Translations under genes and position numbers: made by a program
Notes under the pieces: generated by a model
What the model was told of the DNA's origin: nothing
What the model saw: only the letters and a program-made list of their open reading frames with translations
Database searches by the model: none
In this document: positions 33,164-41,872 of the stretch, piece after piece
Layout of the letters: each line of letters starts with the position of its first letter
Numbering within the stretch: the first letter of the stretch is position 1
DNA from: an uncultured Bacteroidales bacterium
GTDB lineage: Bacteria > Bacteroidota > Bacteroidia > Bacteroidales > UBA932
Assembly (NCBI GenBank): GCA_944325435.1
Contig: CALVAC010000008.1
Coordinates: forward strand, 1-64,000
Direction: 5' to 3'
DNA length: 64,000 nt

Positions 33164-35026
33164 TTAGAAATCACTCCTTACGAATCTGCTCCTTATGATT
33201 GTCATGCAGGAGACATTCTTCCCGTCTATCCGTTTCGGGGATGTCACTGTGTCATACCATTGCCCCATATCGGTTGCCTTTGCCCGCCTGTTTACTCCCA
33301 CCGTATCGTATATCTTCTGGAGTTCTTCCTTTATCTTCTTCACTGGTATCGGTGTCTGCTTCGGGAATCTCCTGTCAGCCATTTCGACTATCTTCAAGTC
33401 CGTGTCCACCCTTGACATCGCTGTCAGTGCATCCTGTATCGCCCCGACCCTGTATTTGAGTGCCTTGACCTTTTCATCACCGAGTTTCGTGTATGCGTCC
33501 CCTATGAACGGGTATATCGCTTCCGACAGTTCTATCTCCCAGTCTGTCGTGAACATTATCGGCTTCTCATGCCTTATTTCGCTGTATCTCCTGTATATGT
33601 CCTCAAAGTTTGTCCTTGTCTGTGTCATTGCCTGTATGTTTTTGGGTGCTGTATAGGAATCGTTGTTCGCTATGCCGATTCCGTTCTTCTTCATCTCGTC
33701 CTCTACCGTTATCTGTGAACTGTACACTCCGTTAACGACCTTGTAGTTCACTATCTCATATTTAGCCATGTTCCTGTCCACAATGAGTTTTCCGTTGTCC
33801 TCTATGACGAACGGCTCGTTTATGTACGGAAGGTTGCGGATTATGCTCGCTCTGAAATCTTCCGACAGGGCGTTGATGTGTTCCAGGTCATGTTCCGTCT
33901 TTTCCACCGCTTCCCATGTGGCTCTCTCGAACTCGTCTGGGCTTACCGTCCTCTGATTGCCTGTCGCTCCGTACAGGTGTATCACTTCCCCTCCGTATAT
34001 GTTGTTTCTTACCCTCCCTGCTATCTGGAGGAACGATGTGGATATGTCTGGCATCGTGTGGGTCTTGTACGGCTCGCTGACTATGAATGTCCGTCCTCTC
34101 TCATCGTATATGTCGCATCCCTCGAATGCAGTGGATGTGTAGAGGTTGAACACCCTTGTCTGGTCTGCCGTCCTGCTTATCGGGAAGCCGTGGAGTTTGG
34201 CAGTGTTCTGCTTTCCGCTTGACTGTGAGCATACGACCCTCGTGTTCTCTGGCGTGAGACCTGCATTGCGGATTATCCAGTATATGCCCTCCACACTGTT
34301 CAGAAAGATGTGGTAGTTGCTGCCTGTGTGCTTTCCCTTGAGCCTGTTTCTGCATATCCCAGTCATGTATGCAAGGGGATTGCCCTCTATCCTGTGGCTT
34401 CTGACCTTTACTGGCTCTATGTGCGGTCACTCTATCCTATATTCTGGCATATCCGTCAGTTCCTCCAGCCAGTATGCCCTCTCTATCGGGGTGGCGGACA
34501 TGTAGGTTACTCTCGTGAAGTCCTTTGCTGTTGCAAGCAGGTTGCGTATCGCCCTGTTTCGGAAACTGTACTGGTTGAACAGTGTATGCCATTCGTCCAC
34601 GCATAGGTGCATATTCCCGTACGGGTCATAGCCCAGTGAATCCAGTATGCTGCACACTTTCGGCACTGAATCGTAGGTGGTGGCTATCTTCGGCAGGTCT
34701 CCATGTCTCTCCATGTACTCCCGTATCTCACCTGTCTTGTCTCCCTCTCCGTATATCGGAAGCAGGACTGGTCTCCCGTCACTGTTGTCTGGAAACTGCT
34801 GTGCCTTGTTGTCTATAAGTTCCACGAACGGCATCGCTATCAGTGTAGGTATATTCTGCACCGTTGCCAGTGTGGTCGCTCCGCATCCTGTTGTCCCCTT
34901 GCTCAATATGCAGTTGGACGGTATCTCCTCCATTCAGTCCGTGAGGTATCTTGCTCCCTCGGGGGCTGTTATCTTATGGTCTTGTGAATTGGTCGTTTTT
35001 TGATTGTCATTTTCGTATTTACGCAT
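33164..35026 (-). pseudogene. DEAD/DEAH-type helicase-like gene with two in-frame TGA codons
   Basis: Reading from ATG at 35026 gives 621 codons in one frame, broken only by TGA at codon 31 (34934-34936) and codon 200 (34427-34429). Helicase features are KGTTGCGATTLA (a Walker A-like loop without the usual GKT), CVDEWHTL, TYMSATPIE and QIAGRVRN. The flanks of both TGAs (LTD*MEE and RIE*PHI) would read smoothly with Trp. Other Trp codons in the gene are TGG. It is either a doubly mutated pseudogene or a gene needing readthrough. A truncated product could start at Met 34933 or 34366. Confidence 0.7.
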
Positions 35027-35458
35027 AACGATTCTTAATTTGATTTGGAATTAAAATGGACTGATATTCAGCCTTATCTCTTTTATCTGGAATCTCTTTC
35101 GGTCGATTCAGCCACTCAAAAAATATGGTAAGTCAAGGCACAGTTAAGGGAGACGGCATTTTCAGCCCCTCCCTCTTATCTGTGTATCGTTACGCATATA
35201 TGACTGGCTTCTCCGTGACCATTGTCGGAATCAGCCTGTGCCCAGATTCGGCACTATCCTTATCTGAATCTGTAATACGAAGTTATATAAATTTTGTGAC
35301 ATTTCCAAATCAAAATCCATTAAAAATCAATAGGTTGTAGCTTGGGTAGTAGTGGTATCTTCTCGGTTCTGGATGACATGTCTGGTACATTCCCGATATG
35401 TTGGAAGTGGTCGGTCGGCAGTTGTTGATACCTGTTTATATGGATGTCTGCTTGACCG
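35027..35458. other. Gap between helicase-like gene and the 161-aa ORF
   Basis: No supported gene. Short minus-strand reading frames downstream of the 161-residue ORF (to 35320) are shadows or readthrough extensions. No clear terminator seen. Confidence 0.4.
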
Positions 35459-35944
35459 TCACTGGGGTTGCGCAGAGAACACATTCTTGATTTCCTGCGA
35501 ATAGATGATACTGCCATACGGGAATGTCAGTTTACGATTCTGGAATGTTCTGCCGTTGCTTGTTCTGATAAAGTCTTTGAGACCTTGACAATATTCCAAA
35601 TGACGGTACATGTGGGATTGCAGCCAGTTGATACCGTGCGTCATTGTAGGGTCTGAAGTGAAGTTACCGACATCTACAAGTCCGTCCTTGCCTTTTAAGA
35701 GAAAACAGAGGATAAAGGCTTCTATCTCTTTGTTTAGGCATAGTTTGAAGTCAAGTTCGGTACATCCACCATATCGAAGTCCTGTCCAGTAATAGGCTTG
35801 TCCAGACTGGTCTATGCGAGGTGTAAGGATGAGTGAAGTATCATCATAGTTCTTTGCTGCCACTCTGATGATGCTGATGATTTTCTCTGTGCTCATGTTT
35901 TTCAGTTCGAGCCTTTGATACGGGATAAATGATTGATTGTTCAT
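35459..35944 (-). CDS. Unknown 161-aa island protein
   Basis: Not recognised. A soluble, mixed alpha/beta composition with segments TPRIDQSGQAYYWTGLRYGG and IEAFILCFLLKGKDGLVDVG. It lies alone between the integrase and the helicase-like gene. A TGA stop (CAACCCCAGTGA) is followed by 42 further open codons, which is unremarkable by itself but noted because of the TGA-interrupted neighbour. Confidence 0.5.
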   Translation of the reverse strand: MNNQSFIPYQRLELKNMSTEKIISIIRVAAKNYDDTSLILTPRIDQSGQAYYWTGLRYGGCTELDFKLCLNKEIEAFILCFLLKGKDGLVDVGNFTSDPTMTHGINWLQSHMYRHLEYCQGLKDFIRTSNGRTFQNRKLTFPYGSIIYSQEIKNVFSAQPQ

Positions 35945-36044
35945 AATGTTGATTTTAATTGGTTGTCAAGTATATATAACAGAAAAGGACAGGATATTTC
36001 ACCTGCCCTCTCTGTCTGGAATATGTGTGGATGCTGGATTGTGA

Positions 36045-37265
36045 CTAAAGCAGATTCTTCATTGCTTCGTCTATCTGGGAGTTCTCGAAACTGTCGAGAT
36101 AGATTTGTGTGGTAGCTATGTCAGAATGTCCCATGCTCTCACTGATAATCGCTATGTTCACTCCAGACCTTTTCAATACTGTTGCAAATGTGTGTCTGGC
36201 AACATAGGTCGTGAGGTGCGTTTCCAGACCTGCCATTCTGCCTATCTCTGCAAGACATGGATTCACTTTGCCTATCACTTTGTGGATTCTGTTTTTCCTC
36301 TGTATTTCAGTTCTGTGTATCCTCCTGTCAAGTATCGGGAATATGTAATCCTCACTGGTTGCATCCTGTCTGGAATATCGCTTGATTATCTCCTGTCCCG
36401 CATCGCTTAACGGGAAACTGATTTCCTTGCCTGTCTTCTTGCGGATATACCGAACTCTGCCGTCAGATATGTCACAGTACCGTAACAGGGCTATGTCGGA
36501 GAAGTTTATGCCTGCACCGAAGTAACTGAACAGGAATATGTCCCTTGCAAGTTGCATATAGTGCCGTTCCCCAGACAAATCAAGCGACATTATCTTCTTA
36601 ACATCCTCTTTTGTCACAGCCCTTTTCTTCGTCCGCACATCGAATTTGCTGACCTTGAAATCGTTGAACGGATAAATATCTTGTTTTATCAGTTTCATTG
36701 ACAGTGCCCTGTTGAACACACTGCGGAGGGTACGGAACAGGATGCTTACAGTCGTGTCCTTGATATTCCTGCCTTTCAACCATTTCTCGTATCTTTCGAG
36801 CCACTGGCAATCTATGTCGCTGAACGGGATGTCAAGAGTGCGGTTGAATTTGATTAGAGAACTTTTCGATTGCTTGTAAACACTCATTGTTCCAAGGTGG
36901 TCTGTCCTGTGGAACTCGTCTATCAGATAATCGTACATTTCGGAGACAGTCTTGACGGCAATCTTGTTCTCCATTATCTGGACGAGAGAAGATATGGTAA
37001 ACTCCTGCTGTTTGGTAGTCAGTTCCATTATCATACTGTTGTAAGCAGATACCTTGTCGCTTATGAGTTTGACAATGGCTTCTCTGTCTGGGCAGGATTT
37101 CTTTGGCTGATTCTTCTTGAAGTCCCAGTCCTTTTCTTTTACCGATATGCCCAACGAAACATACTTTCTCTTTCCAGATTTAGTCAATCGGAGCATAATC
37201 GGATAAGTGTTGTCCCTTTTGGGACGATAATTAAAGCAAATAGCTTCTACAGAAGTAGTTAACAT
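36045..37265 (-). CDS. Tyrosine-family site-specific integrase
   Basis: 406 residues from the Met at 37265 (MLTTSVEAICFNYRPKR); upstream in-frame codons to 37352 cross the arm repeats and look non-coding. It has an arm-binding N-terminal domain (LRLTKSGKRKYVSLGISV), a SAM-like core-binding domain and a catalytic domain. Visible catalytic residues are Arg in YVARHTFAT, His in MGHSD and the nucleophile Tyr in TTQIYLDSF. The first Arg position reads FGAGINFSD, without the usual Arg, as in several Bacteroides element integrases. It lies beside the tRNA-Gly att site, as expected. Confidence 0.9.
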   Translation of the reverse strand: MLTTSVEAICFNYRPKRDNTYPIMLRLTKSGKRKYVSLGISVKEKDWDFKKNQPKKSCPDREAIVKLISDKVSAYNSMIMELTTKQQEFTISSLVQIMENKIAVKTVSEMYDYLIDEFHRTDHLGTMSVYKQSKSSLIKFNRTLDIPFSDIDCQWLERYEKWLKGRNIKDTTVSILFRTLRSVFNRALSMKLIKQDIYPFNDFKVSKFDVRTKKRAVTKEDVKKIMSLDLSGERHYMQLARDIFLFSYFGAGINFSDIALLRYCDISDGRVRYIRKKTGKEISFPLSDAGQEIIKRYSRQDATSEDYIFPILDRRIHRTEIQRKNRIHKVIGKVNPCLAEIGRMAGLETHLTTYVARHTFATVLKRSGVNIAIISESMGHSDIATTQIYLDSFENSQIDEAMKNLL

Positions 37266-37273
37266 AAGATTTT

Positions 37274-37294
37274 TGCTAACATATCTGCTAACAT
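37274..37294 (+). repeat. Paired arm-type repeats, right end of island
   Basis: TGCTAACAT occurs twice with a 12-bp period, immediately upstream of the integrase gene and 80 bp inside the right 73-bp repeat. The spacing equals the left-end pair. Confidence 0.6.
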
Positions 37295-37340
37295 GAATGC
37301 TGTCAGAAGCCCCCAGAACGGGTGTAAACCAGAGCAACAA

Positions 37341-37368
37341 AAAAGCAGTCACATCTCTGTAACTGCTT
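37341..37368 (-). terminator. tRNA-Gly terminator
   Basis: AGCAGT and ACTGCT enclose a 12-base loop; on the minus strand the stem runs into T4-T6. An identical copy occurs at 25273-25300 beside the outer tRNA fragment. Confidence 0.7.
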
Positions 37369-37379
37369 GATAATGAATG

Positions 37380-37452
37380 AGCGGAAAACGAGATTCGAAC
37401 TCGCGACCCTCAGCTTGGGAAGCTGATGCTCTACCAACTGAGCTATTTCCGC
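37380..37452 (-). tRNA. tRNA-Gly (CCC anticodon)
   Basis: 73 bases on the minus strand. The acceptor arm is GCGGAAA pairing with TTTCCGC, with discriminator T. The D arm has AGCTCAGTTGGTAGAGC, the anticodon loop is TTCCCAA (anticodon CCC, reads GGG) and the T-loop is GTTCGAATC. CCA is not encoded. It is the attachment site of the island: 37374-37446 is repeated at 25489-25561. Confidence 0.93.
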
Positions 37453-37523
37453 AAACATTTCTATTTTTCTTCAAAAACAGAAGATTCTCGTGAAAGAACA
37501 ATCCTGTTGTCGAAATAGGATTG

Positions 37524-37554
37524 CAAATATAGACAATTTCCGGATAATATCAAA
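37524..37554 (-). promoter_or_regulatory. Promoter of tRNA-Gly
   Basis: On the minus strand TTTG (37554-37551), 19 bp, then TATATTTG (37531-37524) match the Bacteroidota consensus. Transcription would start ~65 bases before the tRNA. Confidence 0.7.
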
Positions 37555-37649
37555 CAACAGCCATCTTTTTTTCGTTTTCTTTGAAATGACAGGTGCATCC
37601 ATTCTGCAGACTGTTGCATCTGTATATGCGGATTAAAGGAAGAAAGACA

Positions 37650-38465
37650 ATGATAAGGAATCTGAGTTTTATTGCGGCTGTAGCCACAGTTTATTGCACT
37701 GCAGGATGCAGCAGTATCAGGATAAATCTCGCCGGATACACAGACAGCACGACTGTCCCGGTATCTATGGAATACACCGGTGTGGAAGTAGAAAGTGCAA
37801 TCGAGGTAGTCCTGACAGATACAGAAAATGATGTTTTGATAGAATCCGATGCCAATGTATTGCCATACGTGGAAGTTTATGAAGACAACAGGAGTATCAT
37901 TAACATCAGGTACTCGACAGGATTGAAACTGAGGGGAGATGGATATTACAGGACTATCGTGCGGATACCGTACAAAGAGGACATAAGGTCAATATCGGCA
38001 TCCGGGGCATCAACCGTATCTTCAGAAAGGCCTTTTGTTTCCGAAAGTCTGAATATCTCCGTAAGCGGGGCATCCAGAATAAATTGCACGCAGGTGACGG
38101 CGGACTATATTTCAATGAGCCTTTCCGGAGCAGGTAGAGTCAAATGCGAAACGCTCGAAGCAGAATATCTGGACATCCATGCATCCGGGGCGTCTTCCCT
38201 GACCACATCCGGCAATGCAGACAAATGCAACATACAGCTTGACGGGGCATCGACACTGGATGGCAGGGCTGTCTACAGCGACTCCGCCCTGTATGTAAAC
38301 AAATGTTCCGGTTCACTTTCTGGTGGCAGCACCGCATGGTTCAGTACCGATGGAGGAACCATCGAATGCTCGCTCTCCGGCGGCAGCCACATCTACTATT
38401 CAGGCACAGCATACAGCAATTCGACCGTGAGCGGAGGCTCTTCCGTCGAAGCGGTACGATTCTAA
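37650..38465 (+). CDS. GIN-domain (DUF2807) lipoprotein
   Basis: 271 residues from ATG at 37650, after an AAGGAAG ribosome site; the leader MIRNLSFIAAVATVYCTAGC is lipidated. The rest is a right-handed beta-helix-like GIN domain with repeating SGASxxxxx and SLSGGS units every ~15-25 residues (ISASGAS, ISVSGAS, LSGAGR, HASGAS, LDGAS, LSGGS). Proteins of this type are secreted or surface structures of unknown biochemical role. It is a stand-alone gene next to the tRNA. Confidence 0.8.
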   Translation: MIRNLSFIAAVATVYCTAGCSSIRINLAGYTDSTTVPVSMEYTGVEVESAIEVVLTDTENDVLIESDANVLPYVEVYEDNRSIINIRYSTGLKLRGDGYYRTIVRIPYKEDIRSISASGASTVSSERPFVSESLNISVSGASRINCTQVTADYISMSLSGAGRVKCETLEAEYLDIHASGASSLTTSGNADKCNIQLDGASTLDGRAVYSDSALYVNKCSGSLSGGSTAWFSTDGGTIECSLSGGSHIYYSGTAYSNSTVSGGSSVEAVRF

Positions 38466-38612
38466 TGGACACACACTCCGTGCTCCGGTTTCCATCCGAG
38501 TCAGGGCCGCACACAAACCCCGGAAGGGGATAATATGTATACTTTTTACAGACCTTTGTAACGGCATTACCTTTAAGATATCCCAAAGCTGATACAATTC
38601 ATGATTAATTGT

Positions 38613-38620
38613 TATTTTTG
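38613..38620 (+). promoter_or_regulatory. -7 box upstream of the AraC regulator
   Basis: TATTTTTG matches TAnnTTTG and sits 69 bp before the likely ATG at 38689. The -33 element is not clear. Confidence 0.4.
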
Positions 38621-38688
38621 CCCGGAACATTAGCTGCACCGGACTCATGGAAAGAGGGTCCAAGACGGCAACAAAGATCGGAACAATG

Positions 38689-39582
38689 GACAATATAATC
38701 AGATTTGACACTGTTGATGACTATAACAGGTTTTTCGGACTCGAAACCCTGCACCCTCTGGTAGGTGTAGTCGACCTGAAAGATGCCTCCGGCTTTCCCA
38801 AGAGATTTACCGTCAACTACGGAATCTATGCCGTATTCCTGAAAGACACCAAATGCGCGGAACTGAGGTACGGGAGACAGAAATACGACTTCCAGGAAGG
38901 GACAATAACCAGTTTTGCACCCGGACAGGTAGTGGAATCAGAGATGAATGAAAATGTCAGGCCGGCCGCCCGAGGCGTGCTTTTCCATCCGGACATCATA
39001 AAAGGCACTTCCCTGGGACAGGAAATCAAGTCATATTCGTTCTTTTCCTATTCCTCATACGAGGCCCTGCATATTTCACTTAAAGAAAGAAAGATATTCA
39101 ACGATTGCCTGGACAAGATAAAGCTTGAACTTGACCATCCTATGGACAGATTAAGCAAGAGGCTGATATCCAGAAATATCCAACTTCTGCTCGACTACTG
39201 CATGAGGTTCTACGAAAGACAGTTCATTACGAGGGCACAAGCAAACAGCGACATTCTGACAAAATTCGAGAATCTTCTGGATGAATACTTTATGGATTCC
39301 AATCCGCAGACTGCCGGACTGCCGACAGTAAAATATTTTGCGGACAAGATCTGCCTTTCCCCGAACTATTTCGGAGACCTTATCAAGAAAGAGACAGGAA
39401 AGACTGCACAGGAATACATACAGAACAAGATTATCGACCTGGCAAAGGAAATGATCATAGGCTCCGGCAAGACAGTCAGCGAAATTGCATACGAACTGGG
39501 ATTCCAGTATTCGCAGCATTTCAACAGGATATTCAAGAAGAGCACAGGCTATACACCGATGGAATACCGGAAAATGTCATAA
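38689..39582 (+). CDS. AraC-family transcriptional regulator
   Basis: 297 residues from MDNIIRFDTVDDYNRFFG; an upstream Met at 38647 would add 14 unlikely residues. It has an N-terminal cupin-like sensor part (~1-170) and a C-terminal double helix-turn-helix (KYFADKICLSPNYFGDLIKKETG; SEIAYELGFQYSQHFNRIFKKSTG). It lies between the GIN lipoprotein and the efflux operon on the opposite strand, so its targets are not obvious. Confidence 0.85.
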   Translation, partial: DNIIRFDTVDDYNRFFGLETLHPLVGVVDLKDASGFPKRFTVNYGIYAVFLKDTKCAELRYGRQKYDFQEGTITSFAPGQVVESEMNENVRPAARGVLFHPDIIKGTSLGQEIKSYSFFSYSSYEALHISLKERKIFNDCLDKIKLELDHPMDRLSKRLISRNIQLLLDYCMRFYERQFITRAQANSDILTKFENLLDEYFMDSNPQTAGLPTVKYFADKICLSPNYFGDLIKKETGKTAQEYIQNKIIDLAKEMIIGSGKTVSEIAYELGFQYSQHFNRIFKKSTGYTPMEYRKMS

Positions 39583-39617
39583 TCCCGCAACATCCACGCT
39601 CCGGGGAAGAGGTATGT

Positions 39618-40517
39618 CTATAAGACATTTCTCCTGTAGGCCGCCGGAGTAGTAGAAGAATGTTTGCGGAAAAACTTTCCGAAAGAAGACTGGTCGCTGA
39701 AATGCAGCCTCTCCGCTATCTCCTGTATGGTATAGTCGCGATTCCGCAGATAGTCGTATGCCCTTGACATCAGGCTGTCGGCAATCAGCCGGCTAGCCGA
39801 ACAGCCGGTGAACCGGTTGGATATCATGGACAGATAATGCGGTGTGATGGCCAGTTTCGCAGCGTAGAACGCGACTTCATGCTCAGAGGAGACATATTCA
39901 TCCAGAAGGACAAAGAACTGCTCGAGAATTCTCGCGGCATTGCCTGAAGCACCCTGCAGTGCAGCCTCATCCTTGAATTTTGATGACACTATCCTGATTA
40001 TGTTCAGATGCAGCAGCAGGGCGGCATAACAAAAGATAGCCTGATCCAGCCGGGCATCGCTGCCATCCGTACAATTCTCGCGCACTACACGGAAATGTTC
40101 TGCGATGCGCTGTATGTCCGCCTCTGTCAATGTAACTGCCGTATTGGCCTTCATGGCAAGTATCTCGCGCGCCCTTATCGGCTTCCTGCCTTTCATGACA
40201 CTTTCGATAAAAGGTCTGGACAAGGCCAGCATCATACCGGAAAAACCGTTCCCTGGCCGGATAGATGAAACCTTGTTGAACGGTTTTATATCCACAAGGT
40301 TATTATCTTCTGCCGTACAATGGTATTTCTTGTCATCCACAGTGATGTCCAGTTCTCCGGAAAGCACGGTTATATGGAATGCCATATCCGTCAATACAGG
40401 GAACGGCCAGCCGTAAGGCAGATAAAAATCAGCGGGGTGCAAATCCGCGACCAGCACCCCGCAATCAACTGTCTTGACCTTTATAAGGTCTGAAAGTGTT
40501 TCAAAATCAGACATCAT
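39618..40517 (-). CDS. AraC-family regulator of the RND efflux operon
   Basis: 299 residues, N-terminal cupin part with HITVLSGELDITVDDKKYHC and C-terminal helix-turn-helix pair (YAAKLAITPHYLSMISNRFTG; IQEIAERLHFSDQSSFGKFFRKHSSTTP). Its ATGA start overlaps the outer-membrane factor stop, making it the fourth gene of the efflux operon. This suggests feedback control of the pump. Confidence 0.88.
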   Translation of the reverse strand: MMSDFETLSDLIKVKTVDCGVLVADLHPADFYLPYGWPFPVLTDMAFHITVLSGELDITVDDKKYHCTAEDNNLVDIKPFNKVSSIRPGNGFSGMMLALSRPFIESVMKGRKPIRAREILAMKANTAVTLTEADIQRIAEHFRVVRENCTDGSDARLDQAIFCYAALLLHLNIIRIVSSKFKDEAALQGASGNAARILEQFFVLLDEYVSSEHEVAFYAAKLAITPHYLSMISNRFTGCSASRLIADSLMSRAYDYLRNRDYTIQEIAERLHFSDQSSFGKFFRKHSSTTPAAYRRNVL

Positions 40518-41872
40518 TCACATCCTCCGCCGAGGGCCTGATAAAGTGTTATCACTTCTGATATCTCTGTAAGCCTGTTGGAGATCTCCCCTACCTGGGC
40601 GGTCAGAAGTGACTGCTGGGCAGTCAGGACCTCCAGATAAGTCGCATTCTTGTCCTGCATCCTGTCCTGGGTAGCCTGGACTGCCTTCTTGAGACTGCTT
40701 ACCTGTGCTGCATAGTTTGCAGTCTTATCCTGGGCAGCCTTGAGAGCCGTCACCGTATTGTTGACTTCGATACCGGCATCGATGATAGCCTGCCTGAAAG
40801 CCACCTCGGCCTCAGCCTGCTGGGCCTTGGCAATCTTTAGATTAGCCCTGAGCTGTCCCTGCTGGAAGATAGGTTCCACAAGAGATCCTACTGCATTCAC
40901 TATCATAGAGTAGAAATCGAGACTTCCTGTAATCGTTATCGAAGGGTACATTGCGGAACGCGCTCCGTTTGTCGCATAGAATGCCTGAGCAAACTGGTAT
41001 TCTGCCTGCTTCACATCCGGCCTGTTGGAGAGTACCTCGACCGGGATGCCGACCTCTATCATTTCAGGAGTGGACCAGTCCTCCAGACTGCCTCTGGCAA
41101 TAGGAGTACCGGATACCTTGCCGAGAAGAGAACACATCTGGTTCTCGGCCTGGTGCAGCTGCTGACGGATATCCACAAGGCTGTTGCATACACTGTAATA
41201 GTTTGCCTGCGCCTGATATACCGCATCCGCCGTGTATCGTCCGGCCTCAAGGAGCTGTTCGGTCACCCTCACATTCTCCCTCCAGTTCTTCTCTGTCTCC
41301 TGGTATATCACATACTGGGCATCAAGTGCAAGCAGAGAGTAATACTGGATTGCGACTGTAGCCACAAGCTGGGCCTGCACGGCACGTACATACTCCTGCG
41401 ACTGCATATAGGCTGCAAGCTGTCCCCTCTTGGCATTCGTCAGCTTGCCGAAAATATCCACCTGCCAGCTTGCGTTGACAGGAAGCTGGAAACTCCACGA
41501 ACCTCCCTTGGCATCGATATCGTAACCGTATGCCGCATTTGGCGAGACATCAAATCCTGGAATATATGCCAGTCTTGCCGCTTTCAGCGAAGCCTGTGCC
41601 TCATCTATGCGGAGCCTTGCCGTAGCCATGTCGGCATTGTTCGCCAATGCCGTGTCTATAAGAGCTTTCAGGTTCTCGTCATCGAAGAATTCCCTCCAGA
41701 GGATATCACCCATGGAAGTGGAATCCTCAACCGCGACATCCCCGTATGCATCGGCAGTCCCCTCATATTCAGGAGCCTTGAATTTGCCGTATATTCCGCA
41801 TCCCGTCATCGTGGATGCAAGGGCAGCCACGATGGCAAGACGGCAGAAGATATTGAGTGTTCTGTTCATCAT
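40514..41872 (-). CDS. RND efflux outer-membrane factor (OprM/TolC type)
   Basis: 452 residues with a lipobox (ASTMTGC). Two repeated OEP helical hairpin units are seen, with TALANNADMATARLRIDEAQASLKAARL-type sequence and LSNRPDVKQAEYQFAQA. It forms the exit duct of the tripartite pump. Start and pump stop share one base (TAATG). Confidence 0.92.
   Translation of the reverse strand: MMNRTLNIFCRLAIVAALASTMTGCGIYGKFKAPEYEGTADAYGDVAVEDSTSMGDILWREFFDDENLKALIDTALANNADMATARLRIDEAQASLKAARLAYIPGFDVSPNAAYGYDIDAKGGSWSFQLPVNASWQVDIFGKLTNAKRGQLAAYMQSQEYVRAVQAQLVATVAIQYYSLLALDAQYVIYQETEKNWRENVRVTEQLLEAGRYTADAVYQAQANYYSVCNSLVDIRQQLHQAENQMCSLLGKVSGTPIARGSLEDWSTPEMIEVGIPVEVLSNRPDVKQAEYQFAQAFYATNGARSAMYPSITITGSLDFYSMIVNAVGSLVEPIFQQGQLRANLKIAKAQQAEAEVAFRQAIIDAGIEVNNTVTALKAAQDKTANYAAQVSSLKKAVQATQDRMQDKNATYLEVLTAQQSLLTAQVGEISNRLTEISEVITLYQALGGGCE

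Larger units (their letters stand above)
25489..37446. mobile_element. ~12-kb integrative island in a tRNA-Gly gene
   Basis: Bounded by 73-bp direct repeats from tRNA-Gly, with a tyrosine integrase gene ending ~115 bp from the intact tRNA. Base composition is more AT-rich than the flanks. Paired 9-bp arm-type repeats with a 12-bp period lie near both ends (25622-25642 and 37274-37294). Cargo comprises HEPN, BACON/L-domain lipoprotein, MntA/HepT and orphan genes. No conjugation, relaxase or phage structural genes were seen, so if mobile it must use functions from elsewhere. Confidence 0.8.

Noticed and set aside
32911..33174. Minus-strand 87-codon ORF starting at GTG in the helicase 3' end
   Set aside because: No recognisable domain, and start and spacing are poor; too weak to list as a gene.
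35320..35517. Minus-strand 65-codon ORF after the 161-aa protein
   Set aside because: Overlaps the end of the 161-residue gene in another frame with no ribosome site; reading through the TGA also gives only 42 extra codons of unremarkable sequence.
25489..37446. Prophage
   Set aside because: No capsid, terminase, portal or tail genes; only an integrase and a degenerate helicase-like gene.
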